DNA from: Schlegelella_A sp038318385
GTDB lineage: Bacteria; Pseudomonadota; Gammaproteobacteria; Burkholderiales; Burkholderiaceae_C
DNA: 39,897 nt
Direction of reading: 5' to 3'
Assembly: GCA_038318385.1 (NCBI GenBank)
Contig: JBBQCD010000042.1
Span: 1-39,897, forward strand
Shown here piece after piece: positions 1-10,558 of this stretch (its first letter is position 1; every line of letters begins with the position of its first letter). The notes under the pieces are model-generated. The model was not told where the DNA came from. It was given only the letters and a program-made list of their open reading frames with translations, and searched no databases. Made by a program: the position numbers and the translations under genes.

Positions 1-164
1 ACCTGCCCCGGACGCAGCAGGTGCAGTTCCTCGTCGATCTCCTTCAACTTGTAGGCCGCGCGCGCGCGGTAACCCTCCCGCTGCGCCTGCTTCACGTAGG
101 GATCGGTGAGGTGATCGTGCAGCCAAGCCTTGTTGACCTTCTTGCTCTTGGTCCGGGTTTTCAT
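1..164 (-). CDS. rlmE: 23S rRNA 2'-O-methyltransferase RlmE (FtsJ/RrmJ), N-terminal part only
   Basis: The enzyme methylates the 2'-O of U2552 in the A-loop of 23S rRNA using S-adenosylmethionine. Only the first 54 codons lie in the window and the rest runs off the left edge. The visible protein begins MKTRTKSKKVNKAWL and continues with DPYVKQAQREGYRARAAYKL, the lysine-rich RNA-binding leader and first helix typical of this family. Lys39 in AAYKL matches the first lysine of the catalytic K-D-K-E tetrad. The ATG is at 164-162. It diverges from yhbY with only 20 bases between the two start codons, an arrangement common in proteobacteria, where rlmE is usually followed by ftsH. No clear Shine-Dalgarno sequence precedes the start. 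Confidence 0.9.
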   Translation of the reverse strand, partial: MKTRTKSKKVNKAWLHDHLTDPYVKQAQREGYRARAAYKLKEIDEELHLLRPGQ

Positions 165-184
165 CGCGCGCCGATAATAGGGCC
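165..184. promoter_or_regulatory. Very short divergent rlmE/yhbY intergenic region with -10-like elements
   Basis: The 20 bases between the two divergent ATGs contain GATAAT (173-178, plus strand) and its overlapping partner TATTAT (179-174, minus strand), each five of six to the sigma-70 -10 consensus. If these are used, transcripts in both directions would have almost no leader. No good -35 hexamer is visible at 17 bases on either side, and an AGGG sits only two bases before the yhbY ATG. The promoter call is therefore tentative. Confidence 0.25.
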
Positions 185-661
185 ATGCCCGCGATTCAAC
201 TGACCTCCTCCCAGCGCAAGGAAAAGCGCGCCGATGCCCATCACCTCGATCCTGCAGTGATGATCGGCTCGGCCGGCCTGACGCCGGCGGTGCGCCAGGA
301 GGTCGACGCCGCCCTGCAGGCCCACGGCCTGATCAAGGTCCGCGTCGCCCTCGACGACCGCCTCGCCCGTGAGGCGGTGCTGACCGCGCTGGCCGAGGAG
401 CTCGACGCCGCGCCGATCCAGCACATCGGCAAGCTGGTCGTGCTGTGGCGGCCGATCGCGCCGAAGGAAAAGGTCGAACGGGACGACCGCATGCCGGGGC
501 CGAAGGTCGTCAAATTGCTGAAGTTCTCCAAGAGCGGCAACCACCGTGCCCAGGTGAAAAAGATCACCGTGCTCGGCAACATGCGACTGGCCGCCGGAGG
601 CGAGCTCAAGCGCGCACGCAAGCGCAAGACCAGCGTCAAGAAGGCCTCGCAGCAACCCTGA
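185..661 (+). CDS. yhbY: YhbY-type CRM-domain RNA-binding protein with basic C-terminal extension
   Basis: YhbY proteins bind the pre-50S ribosomal subunit through a CRM (IF3-C-like) fold and are thought to help assembly. The protein has 158 residues. Residues 1-95 hold the domain: an N-terminal RKEKRADAHHLDP segment, the GxxG loop as GSAG in MIGSAGLTPAV, and the end strand HIGKLVVLWRP. E. coli YhbY is about 97 residues, so residues 100-158 are an extension rich in lysine and arginine (KRARKRKTSVKK near the end) that could add RNA affinity; that role is inference. It diverges from rlmE, which also acts on the 50S subunit. The gene converges on the DUF4149 gene with an 18-base gap. Confidence 0.88.
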   Translation: MPAIQLTSSQRKEKRADAHHLDPAVMIGSAGLTPAVRQEVDAALQAHGLIKVRVALDDRLAREAVLTALAEELDAAPIQHIGKLVVLWRPIAPKEKVERDDRMPGPKVVKLLKFSKSGNHRAQVKKITVLGNMRLAAGGELKRARKRKTSVKKASQQP

Positions 662-679
662 GGACTCAGTCGCGGCGAC

Positions 680-1120
680 TCACTCGCGGCTGTAGCGCCA
701 GGTCAGCGCCAGCACCAGCAGACCCTTCAGGGCGAAAAATGCGCCGGAAATGGCGTGCAACGCGGCGAACGACCAGCTGCCCTCACCGGCTCGAGCGGCC
801 TGCATCAGCGGCTGGACGGCGAAATAGCCGGCCACCGTGCAGAACATCGTACCGAGAAGCAGCATCAGTTCGGTGGTGAAGACTGATCCGGTGCCCCGAT
901 CGGCCGCTTCCCGGCCACGCCGGCGCTCGATGAACACCAGCAGCAACGCCACGCCCAGGCTCAGGTAGGCCTCGTCGGCAAAAAGAAGGCCGACATAGCG
1001 CCCGGCGTCGGCCGGTGCGAGCGTCGAGAAGGCAGCGGGTGCCGCGAGTGCGGCGATGGTCGCCAGCGCGCCGGCCCAGGCCGCGACGAGGGCAGCGGAG
1101 ACCCGCGGGACTCGGACCAT
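680..1120 (-). CDS. DUF4149 family small integral membrane protein
   Basis: This is a 146-residue membrane protein of unknown biochemical role. About four hydrophobic segments are visible (residues about 7-30, 44-62, 80-103 and 118-141). An acidic stretch, APADAGRYVG, follows the first segment and a basic loop, ERRRGREAADRG, follows the second. The start codon overlaps the greA stop by one base (TGATG at 1122-1118), which implies translational coupling. The same neighbour order greA - DUF4149 is common in betaproteobacteria, so it is probably the last gene of the carA-carB-greA unit. No signal peptidase site or catalytic motif is seen. The family call rests on length, topology and context. 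Confidence 0.75.
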   Translation of the reverse strand: MVRVPRVSAALVAAWAGALATIAALAAPAAFSTLAPADAGRYVGLLFADEAYLSLGVALLLVFIERRRGREAADRGTGSVFTTELMLLLGTMFCTVAGYFAVQPLMQAARAGEGSWSFAALHAISGAFFALKGLLVLALTWRYSRE

Positions 1121-1596
1121 CAGACGTAACGGACGTCCACGATCTCGTAACTCCGCACCCCGCCGGGGGCCTGGACCTCGGCGATCTCGCCGGCGCTCTT
1201 GCCGATCAGGGCGCGGGCGATCGGCGAGCTGATCGAGATCAGCCCCTGCTTCAGGTCGGCCTCGTCGTCACCCACGATCTGGTAGGTCACCGCGGCGCCG
1301 CTGTCCTCGTCCTCGAGGTCCACGGTGGAACCGAAGACGACGCGACCCTCGGCATCGATGGCCGACGGGTCGATGACCTGCGCGGCCGCGAGCTTGCTCT
1401 CGATCTCCTGGATCCGGCCCTCGATGAAGCCCTGCTTGTCCTTGGCGGCTTCATACTCGGCGTTCTCCGAAAGATCGCCTTGGGCCCGGGCTTCGGAGAT
1501 GGCGCGGATGACCGCGTGACGCTCGACGTTCTTCAGGTTCGCGAGCTCTTCGCGGAGCTTGTCGACCCCGCGCTGGGTGAGAGGAATCGTCGCCAT
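1120..1596 (-). CDS. greA: Transcription elongation factor GreA
   Basis: GreA enters the secondary channel of backtracked RNA polymerase and stimulates cleavage of the 3' end of the transcript. The 158-residue length is the normal size. The N-terminal coiled coil (residues 1-75) carries the tip motif GDLSENAEY, with Asp41 and Glu44 being the acidic pair that positions the catalytic magnesium ion. The C-terminal FKBP-like domain follows, ending in the conserved SPIARALIGKSAGE and a final EIVDV. The ATG is preceded on the minus strand by a purine-poor leader. greA lies 73 bases after carB, and the interval contains a strong hairpin, so it may be read partly from its own promoter. Confidence 0.97.
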   Translation of the reverse strand: MATIPLTQRGVDKLREELANLKNVERHAVIRAISEARAQGDLSENAEYEAAKDKQGFIEGRIQEIESKLAAAQVIDPSAIDAEGRVVFGSTVDLEDEDSGAAVTYQIVGDDEADLKQGLISISSPIARALIGKSAGEIAEVQAPGGVRSYEIVDVRYV

Positions 1597-1615
1597 GGCA
1601 GTGGGATCTGGAAAG

Positions 1616-1649
1616 TGGAAATGAAGCCGCCGCCCGAGCGGCGGCGGCT
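1616..1649 (-). terminator. Intrinsic terminator-like hairpin after carB
   Basis: On the minus strand a perfect 10-base-pair stem, AGCCGCCGCC with GGCGGCGGCT (positions 1649-1640 and 1634-1625), closes a five-base loop. It is followed by TCATTTCC rather than a pure T run. It lies about 20 bases past the carB stop codon and before the greA start. Its stem and tail resemble the hairpin at 18865-18884, which supports a shared terminator style. It may only attenuate, because greA follows closely. Confidence 0.6.
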
Positions 1650-1669
1650 GTCCTGGTTGCGGGTCGATC

Positions 1670-4919
<3,250 letters not shown>

Positions 4920-4927
<8 letters not shown>

Positions 4928-6113
4928 TGCGGCCTCCCGAAGTCGTCGCCTGATGGTCGCGCATGAGATCCATGAATCGGTCGAAGAGGTAGTCGATGTC
5001 GTGCGGTCCCGGTGATGCCTCGGGATGCCCCTGGAAACAGAAGGCCGGCCGGTCCGTACGGGCCAGCCCCTGCAGGGTGCCGTCGAACAGCGAGACGTGC
5101 GTCGGTCGCAGGTTCGAAGGCAGCGTGGTCTCGTCCACCGCGAAGCCGTGGTTCTGGCTGGTGATGCTGACGCGGCCGGTATCGAGGTCCTTGACCGGAT
5201 GGTTCGCGCCGTGGTGGCCGAACTTCATCTTGAACGTCTTCGCCCCTGCCGCGAGCGCCATGATCTGGTGGCCCAGGCAGATGCCAAATGTCGGAATGCC
5301 GCGCTCGACGAGCTCGCGGGTGGCGGCGATGGCGTAGTCGCAGGGCTCGGGATCGCCGGGGCCGTTGCTGAGGAAGATGCCGTCGGGGCGGTACTTCAGC
5401 ACTTCGGCCACCGGTGTCTCGGCCGGAACGACCGTCACCCGGGCGCCGCGGCTCGCCAGCATTCGCAGGATGTTCCGCTTGACGCCGTAATCGTAGGCAA
5501 CCACCTCGAACTTCGGCTCGGCGAGCGTGCCGTAGCCCGTGCCGAGTTGCCACTCGGTCTCGCGCCACTCGTAGGGCGCCTTCTCGCTGACGACTCTCGC
5601 CAGGTCCAGACCGGACATGCTCGGTGCCCGCCGCGCCTCGGCGACGGCTTCGGCGCGCTCGGCCTCGCCGACCACCCGGCCGAGGGGAAGAGACAGGATG
5701 CAGCCGTTCTGCGCCCCGCCCGTGCGCAGCAATCGGGTCAGGCGGCGCGTGTCGACATTGGCGATCGCCACCGTGCCTTGGCGTTGCAGGTACTCCTGCA
5801 GCGTCTCGGTCATGCGGAAATTCGACGCAAGGACCGGCAGGTCGCGGATGATGAGGCCGGCGGCGTGCACTTTCGAGGCCTCGACGTCCTCGTGACTCAC
5901 GCCGTAGTTGCCGATGTGCGGATACGTCAGGGTGACGATCTGCTGGCAGTAGCTCGGGTCTGTCAGGATCTCCTGGTAGCCGGTCAGGGCCGTGTTGAAG
6001 ACGACTTCACCGACCGTGCGACCGGGAGCGCCGATCGAGATGCCTTGAAAGACCGTGCCATCTGCAAGGGCCAGGACGGCCTGGGCTTGGGGGACTAGCA
6101 ATTGCAGCGGCAC
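4920..6113 (-). CDS. carA: Carbamoyl phosphate synthase small (glutaminase) subunit
   Basis: CarA hydrolyses glutamine and channels ammonia to CarB. The 397-residue protein has the CPSase small-chain N-terminal domain (ALADGTVFQG, then NTALTGYQEILTDPSY) and a class I glutamine amidotransferase domain. The nucleophile is Cys279 in GICLGHQ, and the other triad members are His363 and Glu365 in GHPEAS. The start is taken as GTG at 6113-6111 because GGAG lies five bases upstream; a TTG four codons further in is a weaker alternative. It is the first gene of the carA-carB unit, overlapping carB by eight bases. A leader of about 130 bases separates it from the upstream GlcG-like gene. Confidence 0.97.
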
Positions 6114-6246
6114 CGGAACTCCGTGTTGATGCCCGCCCAGCCACAGTTGCAGTCGGAATCCGGCCCGTGTCGGCCGGGCCTCAGCGAAGACGCAATTCGC
6201 CGGGGGGTCGTTGAGGTAAACCCTCCAATTCTACCGGGCCGCTCGC
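6114..6246 (-). promoter_or_regulatory. carA leader: possible -10 box and hairpin
   Basis: Read on the minus strand, the stretch has TAGAAT (6233-6228, five of six to the -10 consensus) without a convincing -35. Further on is a hairpin with six-base-pair GGCCCG/CGGGCC arms and a seven-base loop (6180-6162), and GGAG just before the carA GTG. If transcription begins near 6221 the leader would be about 108 bases long, enough for attenuation or translational control. No T run follows the hairpin, so it is not a simple terminator. The stretch holds no gene. Confidence 0.3.
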
Positions 6247-6654
6247 CTAGGCGCCGAGTGCGGCAATGCCGGCGCGCGCGATCTGGGCGTCCTCGGACGA
6301 TTTGACCCCGCTGACCCCGATCGCGCCGACGCAATGGCCGTCGACGAGCACCGGGACGCCGCCCTCGAGCATGCCCTCGAGGCCGGGTGCACTGAGGAAA
6401 GCGGTGCGACCCTGGTTGATGGTCTCTTCGTAGACCCGCGATTCGCGCCGGCCTATCGCGGCGGTGCGCGCCTTCGCCGGCCCGATCTGCGCCGAGACCG
6501 GCGCCGCGCCGTCGAGGCGCTGCAGGCAGAGCAGGTGCCCGCCGTCATCGACGACTGCGATGGACACCGCCCAACCGTGGGCGAGAGCCTCGGCTTCGGC
6601 GGCCGAGGCAATTCGCCGGGCGTCGGCGAGAGAAAGGAAGGGTTTGTGATTCAT
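6247..6654 (-). CDS. GlcG/HbpS-like heme-binding family protein
   Basis: This 135-residue protein belongs to the GlcG/HbpS (formerly DUF336) family. Its members are small cytosolic or secreted proteins; some bind heme or cobalamin, others are encoded with glycolate or diol metabolism, and the role here is unknown. The family signature is visible: SLADARRIASAAEAEA at the start, VSIAVVDDGGHLLCLQRLDG in the middle, GGVPVLVDGHCVGAIGVSG, and the end pattern DAQIARAGIAALG. The ATG at 6654 gives the standard family start (MNHKPFLSLADA); the open frame extends upstream but lacks family similarity there. No signal peptide is seen. It is upstream of carA in the same orientation, 133 bases away, and diverges from the YccA gene. 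Confidence 0.85.
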   Translation of the reverse strand: MNHKPFLSLADARRIASAAEAEALAHGWAVSIAVVDDGGHLLCLQRLDGAAPVSAQIGPAKARTAAIGRRESRVYEETINQGRTAFLSAPGLEGMLEGGVPVLVDGHCVGAIGVSGVKSSEDAQIARAGIAALGA

Positions 6655-6833
6655 GGCGGTCCAGGCTTGAATATGCGTCCGTGGCCCGCACTTTACGCAA
6701 GGTCCGACGCAGGACGGTCGGAAGCAGGAATGACACACGGTCTTGACGGCCGCGACTGCCCCGGCTCCACTCCGGCTGCGGAACTAGAATGTCCCCCGCG
6801 GGTCTCAACCGCAACGACGACACTGGAGGTCTC
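6655..6833. promoter_or_regulatory. Divergent control region between the GlcG-like and YccA-like genes
   Basis: These 179 bases hold no gene. On the plus strand TTGACG (6743-6748, five of six to the -35 consensus) is followed after 17 bases by a poor -10, TCCACT (6766-6771). A separate TAGAAT (6785-6790) lacks a -35. A strong ribosome binding site, GGAGGT (6825-6830), precedes the YccA start. Which element is used cannot be decided from sequence. Confidence 0.25.
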
Positions 6834-7526
6834 ATGGATCAAGGCATGCAAACCACGCCGCTGTACGCGCAGACCGGTACTTCGGTCGAGCAGCGCAATC
6901 GCGTCCTGCGCAACACTTATTGGTTGCTGGCGCTGTCGATGGTGCCGACCGTGCTGGGCGCCTGGATCGGCGTAACCACCGGGGTGTTGGCGCAGATGGG
7001 CGCCGGCATGAGCACCATCCTGTTCTTCGTCGGGGCGTTCGGTCTGATGTTCGCGATCGAGAAGAACAAGAACTCTGCCGCCGGCGTTCCGTTGCTGCTG
7101 GCCTTTACTTTCTTCATGGGGCTGATGCTGTCGCGCCTCATCGGCGCCGTGCTCGGGGTGGCCAATGGCGCCGGACTGATCATGATGGCGTTTGCCGGGA
7201 CCGGGCTGATCTTCTTCGGCATGGCCACGCTGTCCTCGGTGATCAAGCGCGACCTGACGGCGATGGGCAAGTTCCTGTTCATCGGCATGATCATGGTGAT
7301 CGTCGCCGCGATCGCCAACATCTTCCTGCAGTCCAGCGCCTTGATGATCACGATCTCCGTGATCGCCATCGGCATCTTCTCGGCCTTCATCCTGCACGAC
7401 CTCAAGCGGGTCAAGGACGGCGAGGAGACCAACTACATCACCGCGACGCTCGGCGTGTACATCAGCCTGTACAACGTCTTCTCGTCACTGCTGGCGATCC
7501 TCGGCATCGCCGGCGGCCGCGACTGA
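6834..7526 (+). CDS. Bax inhibitor-1/YccA family inner membrane protein
   Basis: This is a multi-pass inner-membrane protein of the BI-1 (UPF0005) family. The E. coli relatives YccA and YbhL are in this family; YccA modulates the FtsH protease, and archetypal BI-1 members are pH-dependent calcium leak channels. The protein has 230 residues with about seven hydrophobic helices and a hydrophilic N-terminus (residues 1-25, ending SVEQRNRVLRNTYW, a family hallmark). The C-terminal part carries FSAFILHDLKRVKDGEETNYITATLGVYISLYN (split here as FSAFILHDLKRVKDG and ITATLGVYISLYN), where the aspartates of HDLKRVKDG match the conserved pore region. Start ATG 6834 is favoured by GGAGGT four bases upstream. 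A terminator follows at 7551. Confidence 0.93.
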   Translation: MDQGMQTTPLYAQTGTSVEQRNRVLRNTYWLLALSMVPTVLGAWIGVTTGVLAQMGAGMSTILFFVGAFGLMFAIEKNKNSAAGVPLLLAFTFFMGLMLSRLIGAVLGVANGAGLIMMAFAGTGLIFFGMATLSSVIKRDLTAMGKFLFIGMIMVIVAAIANIFLQSSALMITISVIAIGIFSAFILHDLKRVKDGEETNYITATLGVYISLYNVFSSLLAILGIAGGRD

Positions 7527-7550
7527 ACGGACGCACCCGCGTCCTTTGTA

Positions 7551-7577
7551 CGGGGCCTTCGGGCCCCGTTTCCATTT
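7551..7577 (+). terminator. Intrinsic terminator after the YccA-like gene
   Basis: A seven-base-pair stem CGGGGCC/GGCCCCG (7551-7557 and 7562-7568) closes a TTCG tetraloop and runs directly into TTTCCATTT. It sits 24 bases after the stop codon. The remaining 110 bases to rlmD (7578-7687) are relatively AT-rich and hold no gene or second clear terminator. Confidence 0.85.
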
Positions 7578-7687
7578 CGGCAGGGCGTTTTCCGGCACGA
7601 CATCCTGACGCGCTGATTTTCAGGTTGTGTTCAGACATCGAACATTTCTGGGCGGATTCACGTTTCATCGCCCCGCCGAGCCCTGCC

Positions 7688-9031
7688 TCAGGACCGCTCG
7701 AACAAGGCGATGCTTTCGACATGCGCCGTGTGCGGAAACATGTTGATCGCCCCGGCCGCAGCGCAGCGGTAGCCGGCCTGGTGCACCAGCAGGCCGGCAT
7801 CACGTGCCAGCGTCGCCGGGTTGCAGCTGACATAGACGATCCGCCTTGGGGCCGAGAAGCCTGACGCCCGTGCCGGATCCTGATGGAGTTCAGCCAGCGC
7901 CTTGGCGATGGCGAAGGCGCCCTCTCGTGGCGGATCGATCAGCCACTTTTCGGCCGGCCCGAAACCGACGACCTCGTCGACGCCCAACTCGAACAAGTTG
8001 CGGGCCTCGAAGACCGCGCGCCCCTCCAGACCGTTCAGGACCGCGGCGGCGCGCGCCCGGGCGATCAGAGTGGGGCTGCCTTCGACACCGAGCACCTCAC
8101 GCGCCCGAGTGGCCAACGGCAAGGTGAAGTTGCCGAGCCCGCAGAACCAGTCGATCACGCGCTCGGAACGCTGCACGTCCAGCAGCCGCAGCGCGCGACC
8201 GACCAGGACCTCGTTGATCGCGTGGTTGACCTGGGTGAAATCGGTCGGCAGGAACGGAATCCGCACGTCGAACTCGGGCAGTTCGTACGCGAGCGCGGCA
8301 CCGCCTTCGTCGAGCCGATGGACGGTGTCCGGCCCCTTCGGCTGCAGCCACCACTGGACCGTGTTCGCCCGACCGAATTCGCGCAGCCGCTCCAGATCGG
8401 CCTGGGTCAACGGCTCGAGGTGGCGCAGGACGAAGGCGGTGACCTCGCCGCCGATGGCGACTTCGATCTGCGGCAGCCGGTCGCGCTGATCCATCGAACC
8501 GACCAGCGCGCGCAGCGGCAGCAACATCGCGCTCACGTGAGCCGGCAGCACTTCGCAGCTGTCCATGTCGGCGACATAGCTGGACTTGCGCTCGTGGAAA
8601 CCCACCAGCACCGTGCCCTTCTTGGCGACATGACGCACCGACAGACGGGCGCGATGGCGGTAGCGCCAAGCCGGTCCCGCGATCGGACGCAGCATCTGGT
8701 CGGGCCTGACCTTGCCGAGATGCCAGAGCGCGTCCTCGAGGGCGCGCTGCTTGGTCGCGATCTGGGCATCGACGTGGAAGTGCTGCATCTTGCAACCGCC
8801 GCAGGTGCCGAAGTGCGGGCATTTCGGCACCACGCGCTGTGCGCTGTCGCGGCGCCGCGCGGTCATGCGCGCCTGCTCCCAGTTGTTCTTGCGGCGCAGA
8901 ACCTGGACCTGCACCTCCTCGCCGGTCAGCGCGTCCTCGACGAAGACGACCTTGCCTTCGGCGTCGTGGGCGACGCCCTGGGCCTCGAGGTCGAGGGATT
9001 CGATCTTCAACCATTCCTGGGGTAATGCCAT
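7688..9031 (-). CDS. rlmD: 23S rRNA (uracil-1939-C5)-methyltransferase RlmD
   Basis: RlmD (RumA) adds a methyl group to C5 of U1939 in 23S rRNA with S-adenosylmethionine. The 447-residue protein has an N-terminal TRAM RNA-binding domain (residues about 1-60), a [4Fe-4S] cluster site at Cys71, Cys77, Cys80 and Cys158 (CPHFGTCGGC and DSCEVLP), and a Rossmann methyltransferase domain. The latter shows WFCGLGNFTLPLA, LIDPPREGA and YVSCNPATLARD, with Cys403 the expected nucleophile. Length and motifs match the E. coli enzyme. ATG 9031 gives the normal start. It diverges from the gcv riboswitch region; only about 45 bases separate its start from the gcv -35 element, so the promoters may interact. 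Confidence 0.96.
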   Translation of the reverse strand: MALPQEWLKIESLDLEAQGVAHDAEGKVVFVEDALTGEEVQVQVLRRKNNWEQARMTARRRDSAQRVVPKCPHFGTCGGCKMQHFHVDAQIATKQRALEDALWHLGKVRPDQMLRPIAGPAWRYRHRARLSVRHVAKKGTVLVGFHERKSSYVADMDSCEVLPAHVSAMLLPLRALVGSMDQRDRLPQIEVAIGGEVTAFVLRHLEPLTQADLERLREFGRANTVQWWLQPKGPDTVHRLDEGGAALAYELPEFDVRIPFLPTDFTQVNHAINEVLVGRALRLLDVQRSERVIDWFCGLGNFTLPLATRAREVLGVEGSPTLIARARAAAVLNGLEGRAVFEARNLFELGVDEVVGFGPAEKWLIDPPREGAFAIAKALAELHQDPARASGFSAPRRIVYVSCNPATLARDAGLLVHQAGYRCAAAGAINMFPHTAHVESIALFERS

Positions 9032-9077
9032 GCGGCCGATTATTCATGCGCGGCGAACGGCGGCACTCACGCCCCGA

Positions 9078-9106
9078 TGCACACGAGCTGACGCCAGCGG
9101 TACACT
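9078..9106 (+). promoter_or_regulatory. Candidate sigma-70 promoter of the gcv operon
   Basis: TGCACA (9078-9083) and TACACT (9101-9106) are each four of six to the -35 and -10 consensus and are 17 bases apart. A start at about 9113 would coincide with the first base of the glycine riboswitch closing helix, which is the main support for the call. Confidence 0.5.
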
Positions 9107-9112
9107 TTGAGC

Positions 9113-9318
9113 GCCAGGAGAGAGCTTCCGCGTGAAGCCGCCGAAGGCGCAGGCCCTGTTGATGCGAAGGGTCGAACGCTCAGGCAAAAGGACTGGCAAG
9201 CGCTTCATCCGAAGCGTTCCTCACTGGAGAGAGGCCCGCCTCGAGCGGGTCCACCGAAGGGGCAAGCGGGACCCGCGAGCGGGTTGCGCCAATCTCTCAG
9301 GTAAAGCGGACAGGGGGC
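9113..9318 (+). promoter_or_regulatory. Tandem glycine riboswitch (two aptamers)
   Basis: This is a glycine-sensing leader RNA controlling gcvTHP. Aptamer 1 (9113-9197) is closed by GCCAG/CTGGC and contains the core segments GGAGAGAGC, GCCGCCGAAGGCGCAGG and CGCTCAGGCAAAAGGAC. Aptamer 2 (9219-9318) is closed by CCTCACTG with CAGGGGG, leaving one bulged A, and contains CTGGAGAG, CACCGAAGGGGCAAG and AATCTCTCAGGTAAAGCGGA. These blocks are the conserved glycine-riboswitch core. The linker (9198-9218) itself forms a six-base-pair hairpin CGCTTC-ATCC-GAAGCG, which is longer and more structured than the short linker of the well-studied examples. The downstream genes encode glycine cleavage, so activation at high glycine is expected. 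Confidence 0.95.
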
Positions 9319-9366
9319 ATGGTGCGGCGCGACCGAAGCGCCGCATGGAAACTATGCCCTCGGAGA
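9313..9366 (+). promoter_or_regulatory. Riboswitch expression platform next to the gcvT ribosome binding site
   Basis: An inner stem TGCGGCGC/GCGCCGCA (9323-9330 and 9338-9345) with a seven-base loop sits inside an outer stem that pairs GGGGGCAT-side bases 9313-9320 with ATGCCCTC (9354-9361). The outer stem uses the same G run (9313-9317) that closes aptamer 2, so the two are mutually exclusive. The gcvT Shine-Dalgarno GGAGA (9362-9366) abuts the outer stem and one alternative ATG (9354) lies inside it. No T run follows, so control at translation is more likely than termination. Confidence 0.6.
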
Positions 9367-9371
9367 CGTCC

Positions 9372-10496
9372 ATGTCCGCCACTGCCCTGCTGAAGACCCC
9401 CCTGCACGCGCTGCACGTCGAACTCGGCGCCAGGATGGTGGAGTTCGCCGGCCATGAGATGCCAGTCTCCTACCCTGCCGGCATCATGGCCGAGCACCGT
9501 CATTGCCGGGCTTCGGCGGCGCTCTTCGACGTTTCCCACATGGGCCAGTTGCGGCTTCTCGGCGAGGGTGCCGCGCGCGCCCTCGAGCACCTGGTTCCGA
9601 TGGACATCGCCGGCCTGGCACCGGGGCGGCAGCGCTATGCACTGTTCACGAATTCGAGCGGCGGCATCCTCGACGACCTGATGGTCACGCGCCGTGAGGA
9701 CGACCTCTTCGTCGTCGTCAATGCGGCCTGCAAGGACGCCGATGTCCGGCACCTCGTGACCCACATCGGCGATCGCTGCACCGTGAAAACGATGCCCGAC
9801 CAGGCACTGCTCGCCCTGCAGGGGCCGCGCGCGGCGACCGCACTGGCCGCTCTCGCCCCCGGAGTCGAGACCCTCACGTTCATGTCCGGAGGCGCCTTCG
9901 TTCTCGCGGGAGCCGATTGCTACGTCACGCGATCCGGGTACACCGGCGAGGACGGCTTCGAGATCTCCGTTCCGGCCGAGGCCGCCGAGGGCCTCGCGCG
10001 TCTGCTGCTGATGCATCCGCAGGTCGAGCCCGCGGGTCTGGGCGCACGCGACACGCTCCGGCTGGAAGCGGGCCTGTGCCTCTACGGCCACGACATCGAT
10101 GCGACGACGACGCCGATCGAGGCCGGCCTTTCATGGGCCATCCAGAAGATCCGCCGCGCCGGTGGCGCGCGCGAGGGCGGCTATCCAGGGGCGCCGGTCA
10201 TCGACGCGCAGCTGGCGATCGGCGCGCCCGACAAGCGCGTCGGCCTCGTCGGCCTCGAGCGCGTGCCGGTGCGCGAGGGCGCGGCGATCTTCGATGCCCT
10301 CGGCCACCGGCTCGGACGCGTGACGAGCGGAACGCTCGGACCGACCTTCGACAAGCCGATCGCCATGGCCTACCTTGCCACCAACCATGCCACCGTCGGC
10401 AACGAGGTGCACGCCGACGTGCGGGGCAAGTTGCAGCCGATGCGCGTCGCACCGCTGCCGTTCGTCGCCCACCGCTACGTTCGCGCGCCCGCATGA
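9372..10496 (+). CDS. gcvT: Glycine cleavage system T protein (aminomethyltransferase)
   Basis: GcvT transfers the aminomethyl carbon from the lipoyl arm of GcvH to tetrahydrofolate, giving 5,10-methylenetetrahydrofolate and ammonia. The 374-residue protein shows the family blocks LKTPLHALHVELGARMVEF, SAALFDVSHMGQLRL, SGYTGEDGFEISVP and ARDTLRLEAGLCLYGHDID, then the C-terminal barrel (VTSGTLGPTFDKPIAMAYL). Start ATG 9372 is preceded by GGAGA at six-base spacing; an in-frame ATG at 9354 would add six residues but lies within the riboswitch hairpin. It is the first gene of gcvTHP, with 62 bases before gcvH. The order T-H-P is the usual one. Confidence 0.96.
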   Translation: MSATALLKTPLHALHVELGARMVEFAGHEMPVSYPAGIMAEHRHCRASAALFDVSHMGQLRLLGEGAARALEHLVPMDIAGLAPGRQRYALFTNSSGGILDDLMVTRREDDLFVVVNAACKDADVRHLVTHIGDRCTVKTMPDQALLALQGPRAATALAALAPGVETLTFMSGGAFVLAGADCYVTRSGYTGEDGFEISVPAEAAEGLARLLLMHPQVEPAGLGARDTLRLEAGLCLYGHDIDATTTPIEAGLSWAIQKIRRAGGAREGGYPGAPVIDAQLAIGAPDKRVGLVGLERVPVREGAAIFDALGHRLGRVTSGTLGPTFDKPIAMAYLATNHATVGNEVHADVRGKLQPMRVAPLPFVAHRYVRAPA

Positions 10497-10558
10497 ACGG
10501 CGCGCCGCGCGGCGCCGCCACATCGAATCCGCAGACCCAACCCCGAGGAGCATTCCCG

